NCBI GenBank assembly: GCA_965205385.1
Contig: CBDBGS010000008.1
Coordinates: 1,674,001-1,738,000, forward strand
From: CATOSP01 sp965205385
Lineage (GTDB): Bacteria; Chloroflexota; Dehalococcoidia; Lucifugimonadales; UBA3495
Reading direction: 5' to 3'
DNA: 64,000 nucleotides
The notes below the pieces were generated by a model. That model did no database searches. It was not told the DNA's origin and saw only the letters and a list, made by a program, of their open reading frames with translations. The translations under genes were made by a program, and so were the position numbers. Shown here piece by piece: positions 29,868 to 38,306 of this stretch. How positions within the stretch are numbered: position 1 is the stretch's first letter; the number at the start of each line of letters is the position of its first letter.

Positions 29868-31130
29868 CTATTGCCACGGCCTCCGGTTACACCCGTGAAA
29901 CTGGGCCACGGCTCCCCGGCCCGCGCTCTCGTTGCGGGTGTAGTGCGCCGGCATGGTCGGCGTCCGCCAGCGCCCGGCATTCATCAGGCTGGGCAACTCA
30001 ATCCCCGCCCTCGCCAGGTCCCGCGCCATCCCCACCCGCGGCGAGTGCCCGCTGAAGCCGTCCCCCAGACCGGCAGCCTGCGCCGCCTGTTTGATGCGCG
30101 CCGAGATCTGGTTGGGACGAAGCCCGAAGACGCTATCCTTGGCTGCCGCTTCGTTCCGGATCAACTCCAGCGCCGCCATGGTTGGGGCGGACAGGAACAA
30201 CACGGCGCCCTGGCCCTCGGCGTCCGTCTTGGAGCGGCGGACCAGGAGGCGGCCGGTGCCGTCGGCTTCGTACTCTATGTCCCTCCAGGTCAGGGCGGCG
30301 GCTTCGGAAACCCGGAGCATGGCGTCCCGCATCAGGCTGATTAGTGCGATGTCCAGGTTGCCCCGGCACCTTGCGGTCTCCTGACTCTCGTACCTGCCGC
30401 CCCGCCCGAGCCTCGGTTCGCAGGCGGTTGACTCGATGGTGGACAGCGCCTCCGCCGTGAGCGCTTCCGCTTGCTTCTGGTCCATTCCAGCCTTGCGTGT
30501 CGCGCACCTGAGGGTCCGCTTCACCTCCGGGCTGGCGCAGGGGTCACCGGCATTCGCGGTCTTGTGGGCGAATGCTATTGCTGATGCGGCCACTCGGAGC
30601 GTCGCGGGTTTGTGCCCGTGTTCCTGGAGGCGTTCCGCCAGGTACGCGGCCACCTGCGCCGGTTCGGCCGGAAGGGGCTGTACACCCTTCTCCAACGCCC
30701 AGGACAGAAAATTCCCCCACTGGATGCGGTAGTTGTTAAGCGTGGCGCTGGCGATTTCGTGGTCGAAAATCGCCTTCAGATTGCTCACGTCGGATTCTGT
30801 GAGGGTGTCGCCTCTCGCCGGAGCGCTGGTGGGCTTGGATTTGACCACCGCAACCGGGGCTGGGCGAACGTCGTAAATGACGGAGGGGATAGCGGTTGCC
30901 TCCCGGCCGCCTCGCCTCTTCTGAATACTCCCCGCCCTGACCTGTCGCGCAGATCGCGTAGTCGCGCGAGGGTCCGCGAAGGCCGGGAGCTTGCTCACAT
31001 CTGCTTCAGGCTCTGACAGCAGTACGCAGGCCCATACGCGGTCGTTTCCTCTGTCTTGAAACTCAGGGTATTCGACTGACCGCGAACCGGCGGAAATGCG
31101 GTTCGCCACACTCGTCGCCACCTGTGCCAT
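29868..31130 (-). CDS. Tyrosine recombinase/integrase, intact
   Basis: 420 residues from ATG 31130, chosen because AAGGGG sits 4-9 bases upstream; a longer frame to 31190 would start inside the palindromic site. A 125-residue N-terminal extension precedes a SAM-like domain (ATLNNYRIQWGNFLSWALEK). The catalytic set is complete: Arg in LMRDAMLRVSEAA, Lys in RRSKTDAEG, HxxR in GHSPRVGMARDL, the GRW triad residue, and Tyr in MPAHYTRNES. The gene is enclosed by inverted 37-bp sites, which suggests that it recombines or binds them. It is divergent from the HTH gene at 31217. Confidence 0.9.
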   Translation of the reverse strand: MAQVATSVANRISAGSRSVEYPEFQDRGNDRVWACVLLSEPEADVSKLPAFADPRATTRSARQVRAGSIQKRRGGREATAIPSVIYDVRPAPVAVVKSKPTSAPARGDTLTESDVSNLKAIFDHEIASATLNNYRIQWGNFLSWALEKGVQPLPAEPAQVAAYLAERLQEHGHKPATLRVAASAIAFAHKTANAGDPCASPEVKRTLRCATRKAGMDQKQAEALTAEALSTIESTACEPRLGRGGRYESQETARCRGNLDIALISLMRDAMLRVSEAAALTWRDIEYEADGTGRLLVRRSKTDAEGQGAVLFLSAPTMAALELIRNEAAAKDSVFGLRPNQISARIKQAAQAAGLGDGFSGHSPRVGMARDLARAGIELPSLMNAGRWRTPTMPAHYTRNESAGRGAVAQFHGCNRRPWQ

Positions 31131-31161
31131 CTGTCCCCTTCCCGCTTTCATCTTGTGCCAG

Positions 31162-31198
31162 TCAAGCCGTGTATCACTGTATTTATACACGGTTTAAC
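31162..31198 (-). repeat. Right copy of inverted 37-bp palindromic site
   Basis: The core CCGTGTAT and ATACACGG is a perfect inverted pair around a 10-base spacer. It fills the divergent intergenic region between the recombinase (start 31130) and the HTH gene (start 31217), so it may also act as operator or promoter region. Confidence 0.8.
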
Positions 31199-31216
31199 GA
31201 AAAAGGCGGGCGTTCC

Positions 31217-31543
31217 ATGCCCAAACAGCGGATACACCACAGTAGAATCACACCCCAGTTCCCTCAAGATTTCCCCTGTCGCTTGGTGAGGTTCAAGGAG
31301 GCTTCCGGCCTGTCTTGGGCCGAATTGGCGAGATGTCTCGGAACCGATCCTTTCACGGTAAGGCGGTGGAGAACTGGGGACCGTCCCAATTCCCAGCATT
31401 TGATGGCTTTGTTGGACTTGGCTGATCAACTTGACCTCCAACATTCATTGACCACGCAAACATTCGAAGGCACCTCTGCAATGGGGTCATCCTCAATCAA
31501 GGAAGGCAGGGGACAACACCCGTTTAACACTCACGGTTGCTAG
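31217..31543 (+). CDS. HTH regulator, C-terminus cut by IS1182
   Basis: 108 residues. The segment FPQDFPCRLVRFKEASGLSW, then AELARCLGTDPFTVRRWRTG, is an XRE-like helix-turn-helix shared with the proteins at 37709-38053 and 53958-54317. The stop TAG at 31541-31543 is supplied by the first bases (CTAG) of the inserted IS1182, so the original C-terminus is lost. The DNA-binding part is complete and the protein may still regulate the divergent recombinase through the palindrome between them. The ATG has no clear ribosome site beyond AAAGGCGGG. Confidence 0.7.
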   Translation: MPKQRIHHSRITPQFPQDFPCRLVRFKEASGLSWAELARCLGTDPFTVRRWRTGDRPNSQHLMALLDLADQLDLQHSLTTQTFEGTSAMGSSSIKEGRGQHPFNTHGC

Positions 31544-33327
31544 AAACCGGGCCGAAAAGTCCTGGTTGGGTAGGGGGATTTGGGCAATAAAGCCGACGTG
31601 AGCAGGATCACGGACCACAGTTGTCCGAGCCGGACCGCGCAGAAATTGGCCGCAGCATGGGCGACAACAAAGGGGACAATATTGAGGACGACGCTGCGGC
31701 CTGTTGCGCCGCCACCGGTACGGCCCGACCGCCCGAGTTTCCCGGCCACCAGGGTCAGGTTGGCTACCGTGGCAGCCAGATACAGCTGGAACCTGGTCTT
31801 GACCCTGCCGAAATAGCGGGACTGGCGAATGCCCAACTGGACCAGCCGGGCCAACCGGTGTTCCACCACCACTCGGCGCACTCGATATTCGTCATAATGA
31901 GTGCTTTGCTGCAACGCTCGGGCCTGCTGCAGCAGGGCTTCCTGGGGATGGATCAGCACCCGCCGCCCCCTACTCCCCTTGGCTGCGATGCACTGGGACC
32001 GCAGTGGACATGTCCGACATTCGGCCCCGTCGAACTGGAAGGCCTGCAAGCGGTGGACCCGCCCTGTGCGACCCGTCCGCTTTCCCGCCGGCACGATGGT
32101 GTGGGTAACCTGTCCGGCGGGACAGGTGCAACTGCCCGCGGCCAGGTCAATATGGAAGTCCTCTTTCGGAAAGTGCTTCCGGTCGGGCCGTCCCGGCACT
32201 CTGGCCACCAACCGGCGTCCCGCATCGGCGAAGGCCTGCCTGGTATCGCCATCCCCATAGGCGGCGTCGCCCATGGCTTCCTCCACCGGCACACCGGTGT
32301 TGGCCTCGCTCTGCTCCACCAATTCCAGCGATCCCAGGTTGTCCGGAGCGTTGCCGGGCAATACCTCCACCGCGGTGATCAGCTGGGAGTCGGTGTCCAC
32401 CACGATGGCCGCCTTGTGTCCGTCGAACCGTCTACTGCTGCTCTTGTGGCCGTGGCGCATCTCCGGGTCATGCACCGACATCATCCGGTCCCGGCTCACC
32501 CCGTCCTTGAGATTCACTCCGTCATCGGTCCGCTCCACGTCCTGGAGCAGCAACTGCCCCAGCAGTTCCGCCGCCGCCACTATCTGCTGCCGCTCAGCGC
32601 TATCCTCCCCCAATTCCCTCTGCGCCTGCCGCGACAACTCCAACAACCGGTCGGCGTCTCTCACAATCTCGGCCAGCAGGGCCTGCCGCGCCCGTTTGTC
32701 GCTCCAGTCGATGGCCGACTCACCCTTCACGCTGGAACCCAGGTACCGCTCATATCCCCGGGCCTTGGCCCATTCTTTGACGCTGGACTTCTCCACTGCC
32801 GCCAGCGCCCGCAACAGCTTGACGATCCCGTCCGCCAACAGATTGTAGGTGTCCTTCACCGCGCCACGGCCCAGGATGTTGGTCGTGTCCAACGCCACCC
32901 GCATCCCGCGCCCTTTCAGATACCCCGACTCCCGGGCCAAACGCAGGCTGGACTCGAACACCTCCCGCACCTTGCCGTGCAGTATCAGCTGGGCGCGGAA
33001 CACCTGCAGCGTGCTCTTGGCGAAGGGACGGTCTTCCACCTCAATCCCCAAGGCCACCTTCCACCGGATGTCGAAGTCGGCCCGGGCCTTGGCCTCAGCG
33101 TCGCTCACCTTGTCGTGGGACTGGAGCAGGAGCGCCGTCGCCAGCAGGCTGGGCGGCACGCTGTCCCGGCCGTTGTCGGCGCAGTAGAACCCGGCGAAAT
33201 CGGGGTCCCGGAACAGGCGGCCCCGCAGCGAGGCCAGCAGACCGTAGAAGGTGTCCCGCCCCACGTGGTCCAGATACAACCGGTCTGCTTCCCAGAGGCC
33301 CCTCTGGTCCGACCGCTCTCCCAGCAT
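31540..33327 (-). CDS. IS1182-family transposase
   Basis: About 595 residues from ATG 33327 (MLGERSDQRGLWEADRLYLD). The N-terminal domain carries PPSLLATALLLQSHDKVSD. The DDE catalytic core shows VALDTTNILGRG, SVHDPEMRHGHKSSSRRFDG and GDAAYGDGDT. A cysteine cluster (CTCPAG..., CRTCPLRSQC) precedes the C-terminal RQSRYFGRVKTRFQLYLAAT signature of IS1182/DDE_Tnp_1 elements. The stop TAG coincides with the element terminus. The length and uninterrupted frame suggest activity, and it could supply transposase in trans to the decayed copy at 331-2194. Confidence 0.95.
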   Translation of the reverse strand: MLGERSDQRGLWEADRLYLDHVGRDTFYGLLASLRGRLFRDPDFAGFYCADNGRDSVPPSLLATALLLQSHDKVSDAEAKARADFDIRWKVALGIEVEDRPFAKSTLQVFRAQLILHGKVREVFESSLRLARESGYLKGRGMRVALDTTNILGRGAVKDTYNLLADGIVKLLRALAAVEKSSVKEWAKARGYERYLGSSVKGESAIDWSDKRARQALLAEIVRDADRLLELSRQAQRELGEDSAERQQIVAAAELLGQLLLQDVERTDDGVNLKDGVSRDRMMSVHDPEMRHGHKSSSRRFDGHKAAIVVDTDSQLITAVEVLPGNAPDNLGSLELVEQSEANTGVPVEEAMGDAAYGDGDTRQAFADAGRRLVARVPGRPDRKHFPKEDFHIDLAAGSCTCPAGQVTHTIVPAGKRTGRTGRVHRLQAFQFDGAECRTCPLRSQCIAAKGSRGRRVLIHPQEALLQQARALQQSTHYDEYRVRRVVVEHRLARLVQLGIRQSRYFGRVKTRFQLYLAATVANLTLVAGKLGRSGRTGGGATGRSVVLNIVPFVVAHAAANFCAVRLGQLWSVILLTSALLPKSPYPTRTFRPGF

Positions 33328-33406
33328 GCTCAAGCCCTCGCTATTTCTTGATGGCTCAAGTATAGCTGACCACCCGGCTGAAGCCAGTTTCCGGCCACGT
33401 TTCTAG
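31540..33406 (-). mobile_element. Intact IS1182-family insertion sequence
   Basis: The ends are CTAGAAACCGGGCCGAAAA (31540 inward) and, inverted, CTAGAAACGTGGCCGGAAA (33406 inward), imperfect terminal repeats of about 19 bases. CTAG occurs at both extremes and may be a palindromic target duplication or part of the repeat. The element has a single full-length transposase and truncated the HTH gene on its left. Confidence 0.9.
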
Positions 33407-33681
33407 GCTGGACACAAAGAATACGTCCTGAAATCAAACTACCAACCAAGAGATTAGGCCACGAAATAGGCATCGGCAAAAGATCGGAGCATCAATGCAT
33501 GTAGCGCGGAAAACCCTTGGGGACAAAAGCTTTAGCTGTTCCCTGAGCCACGTCCCGGCTCCCACCTCGACCTGCGTGGCGGAGCGCTTCTACATGTTGC
33601 TGGCAAATGGCTCTTACAAAGAGGAAATCTCCATCCGGAAGAAACCCGCGGCGCGCATACCACGAACCGGAGGCATAGCAA

Positions 33682-35595
33682 ATGAACACCCGATTGTCCG
33701 AGCCCACCAACCGGCGGACCCTCCGCGCCATGGCGCGCTTCGCCGCGCCCTTCCTGGCGGTCTTGGCCCTGCTGTCCCTGTCCCTGTCGTCATCCTCCCC
33801 CGCGCAGGCGCAGGTCCTGCCCCAGGGCGAACTCTGGTCCGCCACCATGACGGCGGGAGACTTGGGTTTCGGCGGGCAAACTGGATTTTCGGCTCACCCC
33901 GCCATAGGCTCCCTGGACGACCAGGAGTTCGACTACCGGGGGACCAGCCACTCGGTCGCTCTCATTAGGTCCGCTTTTGGTTCGACCAGTAACTTGGATT
34001 TCGCGGTCTCTGGCGCGTCCCTGGGCGACGTGGCCGGGCTGACCCTTCACGTCGGCGCCCGGGCCTTTCCCTTCAGCAATGCGGATGCACGCTATCTAGC
34101 TGAAGACGACTACTACCGGTACCGTTGGCCGAACACGGGGCAGCTGTGGAGCGACGGCGACGAGGTTGCCCTGCGCCTCACCTACCAATCGGGCACGGTG
34201 ACGCCGGAGGACGGGGAGCTGGTCATCTATGAGAAGGCCACCGCCAACACCAGCCGCCCCGGGACCGGTCACTACGTTGACGGCTCTCCGGGATCCGAGA
34301 CCTACACCATCGTGCTGGACTCGGCGCCCACGGGAACCGTGACGGTGACGGCCACCATCGACAAGCCCGCCAGGGCCGCCTTCGCCGCGACCAACGAAGA
34401 GGATGATGAGGAGGCGACCAAGACCCTCACCTTCACCACGGCGAACTGGAGCGTCGCGCAGACGGTGACCGTGTACGTCAGGGGCACCGAGGAGCACGAG
34501 AGCGGGTTTGACGACGATGCAGCCACTTTCCCCCAGCTGGTGACCGTGTCCCACACGGCGGCAGGGGGCGGCTACGACGGGGCGGCGATACCCGACGTCG
34601 AGGTGACCGCCTATGACGCCGGCAACACCGTCGACGTGACGTTCAAGCATCGGAAGATCGCGGTCGCGGAGGGCAAGCGGTACGAGTTAACCATCGTCCA
34701 GACCCCCAGGAGCGACATCCCGTGGTTCTTCAATGTATTTGTCACAGCGTCGACACGCGGCGCCGTCGCCGTGCACGCCAAGGACTACGAGTCGGAGAAC
34801 AAGTTAATCACGCTCCATTGGTACAACGCGGAGCGGGTGCCGGACGGCAGCGGAGGGTACGTCTGGCGGAACGAGACGACGGTCAGGTTTCAGACATTCC
34901 AAGACCAACTGTTGGAGGGCGACGAGCATTTCCATGTCGTCCTGGAGCGCTCCGCGTCCTTGGACCACAACCACGTCCTTAATCTAGCGCGCGAGCAGGC
35001 TCGGGTCACCATCGTGGACGACGAGAGGCCGGGCCGGCTGCTGGCGATCGACGGGCAGCGGGCGCGCCCCATCACCGAGGTGTCCAGCGTCGCCGAGGAG
35101 GGCGGCTCGCCCGCCACCTTCACCGTGGCGCTGCATCGGTGGCCCGACAACCTCGCCCGGAACGCCACCGTGAAGGTCAATGTGTTGGGGCCTGAGTCCT
35201 TTGACGAGAGCGCCGGCAACAATGGGGCTCTCGTGCCCTGGAAGGTCACGCCGGGCCCCGAGGACCCCCTCGTCTTCAACCAGAACAACTGGGACACGCC
35301 CCGGACGGTGACGGTCACGGCCCTGGATGACCGGGACGACCGCGACGAGCTGGCCCCCATCGCCCTGCAGCTGGAGGTCTCCGCGCCGTTCCCGGACGTC
35401 CTGGTCCGGGTCGAGGACGACGACAAGGGCGCGCCCCCCGCCGTGCCGGGGGCGTCAGGTGCTACCCGGACTACGCGGCGCGGCCAGGGTACCAGAGCTA
35501 CTACCGCGTCGCGGCCGTCAACTCTGCGGGGACGGGCCCGTGGACCGAGGCGGTGTCCGCCATCTCGCTGCCGGAGGTGTGGCTCGAGCTGGTGA
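33682..35595 (+). CDS. Secreted Calx-beta/FN3 protein, N-terminal part (frameshifted)
   Basis: 637 residues, about 590 authentic. A signal peptide (RRTLRAMARFAAPFLAVLAL through AQAQ, about residues 11-44) is followed by beta-rich domains, including Calx-beta-like segments ending in VTIVDDERPG and VLVRVEDDDKGA. After PPAVPGASG near 35455 the frame becomes Arg-rich and non-homologous. The real continuation, the end of a fibronectin III domain (YYRVAAVNSAGTGPWTEAV), is in the frame of the next entry, and much of that FN3 domain is missing. Hence a deletion with frameshift split one large exported protein. GGAGG precedes ATG 33682. Confidence 0.75.
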   Translation: MNTRLSEPTNRRTLRAMARFAAPFLAVLALLSLSLSSSSPAQAQVLPQGELWSATMTAGDLGFGGQTGFSAHPAIGSLDDQEFDYRGTSHSVALIRSAFGSTSNLDFAVSGASLGDVAGLTLHVGARAFPFSNADARYLAEDDYYRYRWPNTGQLWSDGDEVALRLTYQSGTVTPEDGELVIYEKATANTSRPGTGHYVDGSPGSETYTIVLDSAPTGTVTVTATIDKPARAAFAATNEEDDEEATKTLTFTTANWSVAQTVTVYVRGTEEHESGFDDDAATFPQLVTVSHTAAGGGYDGAAIPDVEVTAYDAGNTVDVTFKHRKIAVAEGKRYELTIVQTPRSDIPWFFNVFVTASTRGAVAVHAKDYESENKLITLHWYNAERVPDGSGGYVWRNETTVRFQTFQDQLLEGDEHFHVVLERSASLDHNHVLNLAREQARVTIVDDERPGRLLAIDGQRARPITEVSSVAEEGGSPATFTVALHRWPDNLARNATVKVNVLGPESFDESAGNNGALVPWKVTPGPEDPLVFNQNNWDTPRTVTVTALDDRDDRDELAPIALQLEVSAPFPDVLVRVEDDDKGAPPAVPGASGATRTTRRGQGTRATTASRPSTLRGRARGPRRCPPSRCRRCGSSW

Positions 35596-37559
35596 CGACT
35601 GAGAAGGAGACGGCGCCGGTGGAGGGAACGCCCCTGGTGTACAAGCTGCACCGCACCGGCTCGGCCGGCGCGCTAAACGTCCGCGTGAACATCTCCGAGA
35701 CTGGCGCCATGGTCGCCCGGACCTATGTGGAAGTGGCGTTCTCTGACGGGAGCGCGGTCAAGAGCTTCTCGATCCCCACCACGGCTGACAGCACCGGAGA
35801 GAACGACAGCCGGGTGGCGGCGAACATCGAGTTGGACCTGGCGCGCTACCTGCTGGTGCAGCGGGAGTCACTCACCGACACCTCCCACCCGTCGTCGGTC
35901 GCCGTGTCGGTGAAGGACGACGACGGGGGGGCGCAGCAGCAGGGAGCGCTGCTGCCCGAGGTCACCCTCACCACCGCAGAGACGGCGGCGGCGGAGGGAG
36001 CGGCGCTGGAGTTCACGCTGACCCGCACCGGGCCGACGGAGGAGGCGCTGGGGGTGGATGTGCGCGTGTCTGAGACGGGCGCGATGCTGGCCGTCTTCCC
36101 CAGCCGTGCGGTGATACCGGCCGGCCAGGACAGCGCAACCTTCGCGGTCCTGACCCTGGACGACGAGGCGGTCGAGGCGGACAGCGTGGTCACGGCGGCC
36201 CTAGCGGAAGATGCGGAGCGCTACACGGTCGGGGCGCCCTTCTCGGCGTCGGTCACGGTGTTGGACGACGACGGGGCGCCGTTGACGGCGGAGTTCCGGG
36301 ACGCGCCGGCGAGCCACAACGGCGAGGCCGCCTTCACCTTCCGCATCGCCTTCAGCGAGGCGGTAGCGGTGAGCTACCGGACCCTGCGGGACCACGCCCT
36401 GGACGTGACGGGCGGCAGGGTGACTAGGGCCAAGCGGGTGGACGGACGCAGCGACCTGTGGCGGATCACCATCGAACCGGACTCGGACGCCGCCGTAACC
36501 GTCGTGCTGCCCGTCACCGAGAGCTGCGGCGCAGAGGGGGCCATCTGCACCGGGGACAGCAGTGCGCTGTCGAACCGGGTGGAGCTGACCATCCCCGGTC
36601 CCGTAGCGGAGGAAGAGAAGGCGCCGGAGAACAGCCCGGCCAGCGGCGCGCCCGGCATCACGGGCACGGCCCAGGTGGGCGAGACCCTGAAGGCGGAAAC
36701 GTCCGGGATTGCCGACGCGGACGGGCTGGACAACGTGGCCTTCGCCTACCAGTGGCTGGCCGACGGCGCGGACATTCAGGACGCGACGGACTCCAGCTAC
36801 ACCTTGGGCGGCACCGACAAGGGGAAGGCCATCAGCATTACGGTGTCCTTCAGCGACGACCGGGGCAACGAGGAGTCGCTGACCAGTGCGGCCACCGGCG
36901 CCGTGGCAGCCAAGTCCAACTCCCCGGCCACGGGCCAACCCGCCATCAGCGGCACGGCCCTGGTGGGAGAGACCCTGACGGCGGACACTTCCGGTATTGC
37001 CGATGAGGACGGGCTGGACAGCGTGTCATACAGCTACCAGTGGATTTCCAACGACGGCAGCGCGGACTCGGAAATCGGCGGGGCCACCGGTTCAACCTAC
37101 ATCTTGGCCTCCGACGACGTGGGCAAGACCATCAAGGTGCGGGTGAGCTTCACCGACGACCGGGGCCACCAGGAGGAGTTGACCAGCGCGGCCACGGATG
37201 CGGTGGCGGGTCTGCCGCATCCGCCGTTGACCGCCAGCCTGGAGAACGTCGCCACGTCCCACGACGGGGAGAACACGTTCACCTTCGAGCTACGGTTCAG
37301 CGAGGAGTTCGCCGTCAGCTACCGGACCCTGCGGGACCACGCCTTCACGGTGTCGGAAGGAACGGTCAAGAAGGCGCAGCGGGCATCCAAGCCCAGCAAC
37401 ATCCACTGGCGCATCACGGTCAGGCCGGACGGCGACGGCCAGGTGGTCGTCGTCCTGCCGGAGACCACGGACTGCGTCGCCGAGGGTGCCATCTGCACGG
37501 AGGACGGCAGGAAGCTGTCCCACCGGCTGGAACTGACGGTCGGCGGGCCGGGCCAGTAG
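35553..37559 (+). CDS. Calx-beta/Ig-like surface protein, C-terminal part
   Basis: The 668-residue frame is open upstream to about 35458 and reads an FN3 end, so it is the displaced C-terminus of the secreted protein starting at 33682. It contains two Calx-beta-like domains ending in VSVKDDDGG and VTVLDDDGA, two copies of a module with FTFxIxFSExxAVSYRTLRDHA (near residues 255 and 585), and between them two Ig-like repeats (TGTAQVGETLKAETSGIADA; SGTALVGETLTADTSGIADE). Such modules mediate calcium-dependent adhesion. The ATG at 35553 has no ribosome site, so separate translation is unlikely. Confidence 0.75.
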   Translation: MSAISLPEVWLELVTTEKETAPVEGTPLVYKLHRTGSAGALNVRVNISETGAMVARTYVEVAFSDGSAVKSFSIPTTADSTGENDSRVAANIELDLARYLLVQRESLTDTSHPSSVAVSVKDDDGGAQQQGALLPEVTLTTAETAAAEGAALEFTLTRTGPTEEALGVDVRVSETGAMLAVFPSRAVIPAGQDSATFAVLTLDDEAVEADSVVTAALAEDAERYTVGAPFSASVTVLDDDGAPLTAEFRDAPASHNGEAAFTFRIAFSEAVAVSYRTLRDHALDVTGGRVTRAKRVDGRSDLWRITIEPDSDAAVTVVLPVTESCGAEGAICTGDSSALSNRVELTIPGPVAEEEKAPENSPASGAPGITGTAQVGETLKAETSGIADADGLDNVAFAYQWLADGADIQDATDSSYTLGGTDKGKAISITVSFSDDRGNEESLTSAATGAVAAKSNSPATGQPAISGTALVGETLTADTSGIADEDGLDSVSYSYQWISNDGSADSEIGGATGSTYILASDDVGKTIKVRVSFTDDRGHQEELTSAATDAVAGLPHPPLTASLENVATSHDGENTFTFELRFSEEFAVSYRTLRDHAFTVSEGTVKKAQRASKPSNIHWRITVRPDGDGQVVVVLPETTDCVAEGAICTEDGRKLSHRLELTVGGPGQ

Positions 37560-37708
37560 GGATCAACAACAAAAGCAAGCACACATGGACGCACCGGCGA
37601 GGCCAGCGTCCCGACCGGCAACCGGAACGCAGGTGCGCCGGGGCGGACGGGGCGCTGGCCTTCCTGTAGGAGAGAGGCCCCGGCTGTGCCCCGGGGAGAG
37701 CCTGCGCC

Positions 37709-38053
37709 ATGCCGAGGCAGCACACCCACCACCACAGAATGACCTACGTTTTCCCCGACGACTTCCCGCAGCGCCTGAAGCGCTTCAAGAAGGAGTCGGG
37801 GCTGTCATGGGCGGAGATCGCCCGCCGCCTGGGAACGTCTCCCCTCAACCTGAGACGCTGGAAGGACAAGGGGGTGCGGCCCCATTTCCGGCACCTGGTG
37901 GCGCTGCTGAAACTGGCCGAAGAACTGGGCCTGGGCCACCTGTTCACCTCATGGACGGTACGGGAAGAAACGCGGGGCGAGACGCCCACCCCGGGCGTAC
38001 CTAGCCGGAGCCGGAGCCCCAGGGGTAAGGCCGCAGGTCGGCCAGGCGGCTGA
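37709..38053 (+). CDS. XRE-like HTH regulator
   Basis: 114 residues. FPDDFPQRLKRFKKESGLSW and AEIARRLGTSPLNLRRWKDK form the same helix-turn-helix as in the genes at 31217 and 53958; the basic Pro/Arg-rich tail (SRSRSPRGKAAGRPGG) is unlike them. GGGGAGAG lies upstream of ATG 37709. It lies between the secreted adhesin and the TPR protein, so it may be an isolated regulator left by a mobile element. Its target is unknown. Confidence 0.75.
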   Translation: MPRQHTHHHRMTYVFPDDFPQRLKRFKKESGLSWAEIARRLGTSPLNLRRWKDKGVRPHFRHLVALLKLAEELGLGHLFTSWTVREETRGETPTPGVPSRSRSPRGKAAGRPGG

Positions 38054-38306
38054 GACCCCCGTGGCTGAAACGCAAAAAGGGCGGCATACACGGCGGTCGC
38101 ATCCGAAAGAAGTCCCCCTCGCAAAGCGATGGGGACTGGCTTGTTCCCCCGCCTCCCTCAAATGGCAACCCCACGGCAGCAGAGCGCCGACTGACGAACC
38201 GGCGTTGCATTGAACGGCTGCACCATCATAAGGGCATCGTTCGCGCCAGTCCCGCAACGATGAACCTGCGGGACAGCGGGACATCAAGACACCGGGGAGG
38301 AGCGTC

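Noticed and set aside
31621..33351. Long 576-codon frame opposite the IS1182 transposase
   Set aside because: Antisense shadow of the transposase in GC-rich DNA; Pro/Gln/His-rich, no domain.
33495..33968. 157-codon plus-strand frame overlapping the adhesin start
   Set aside because: It overlaps the signal peptide of the adhesin gene in another frame and has no motifs of its own.
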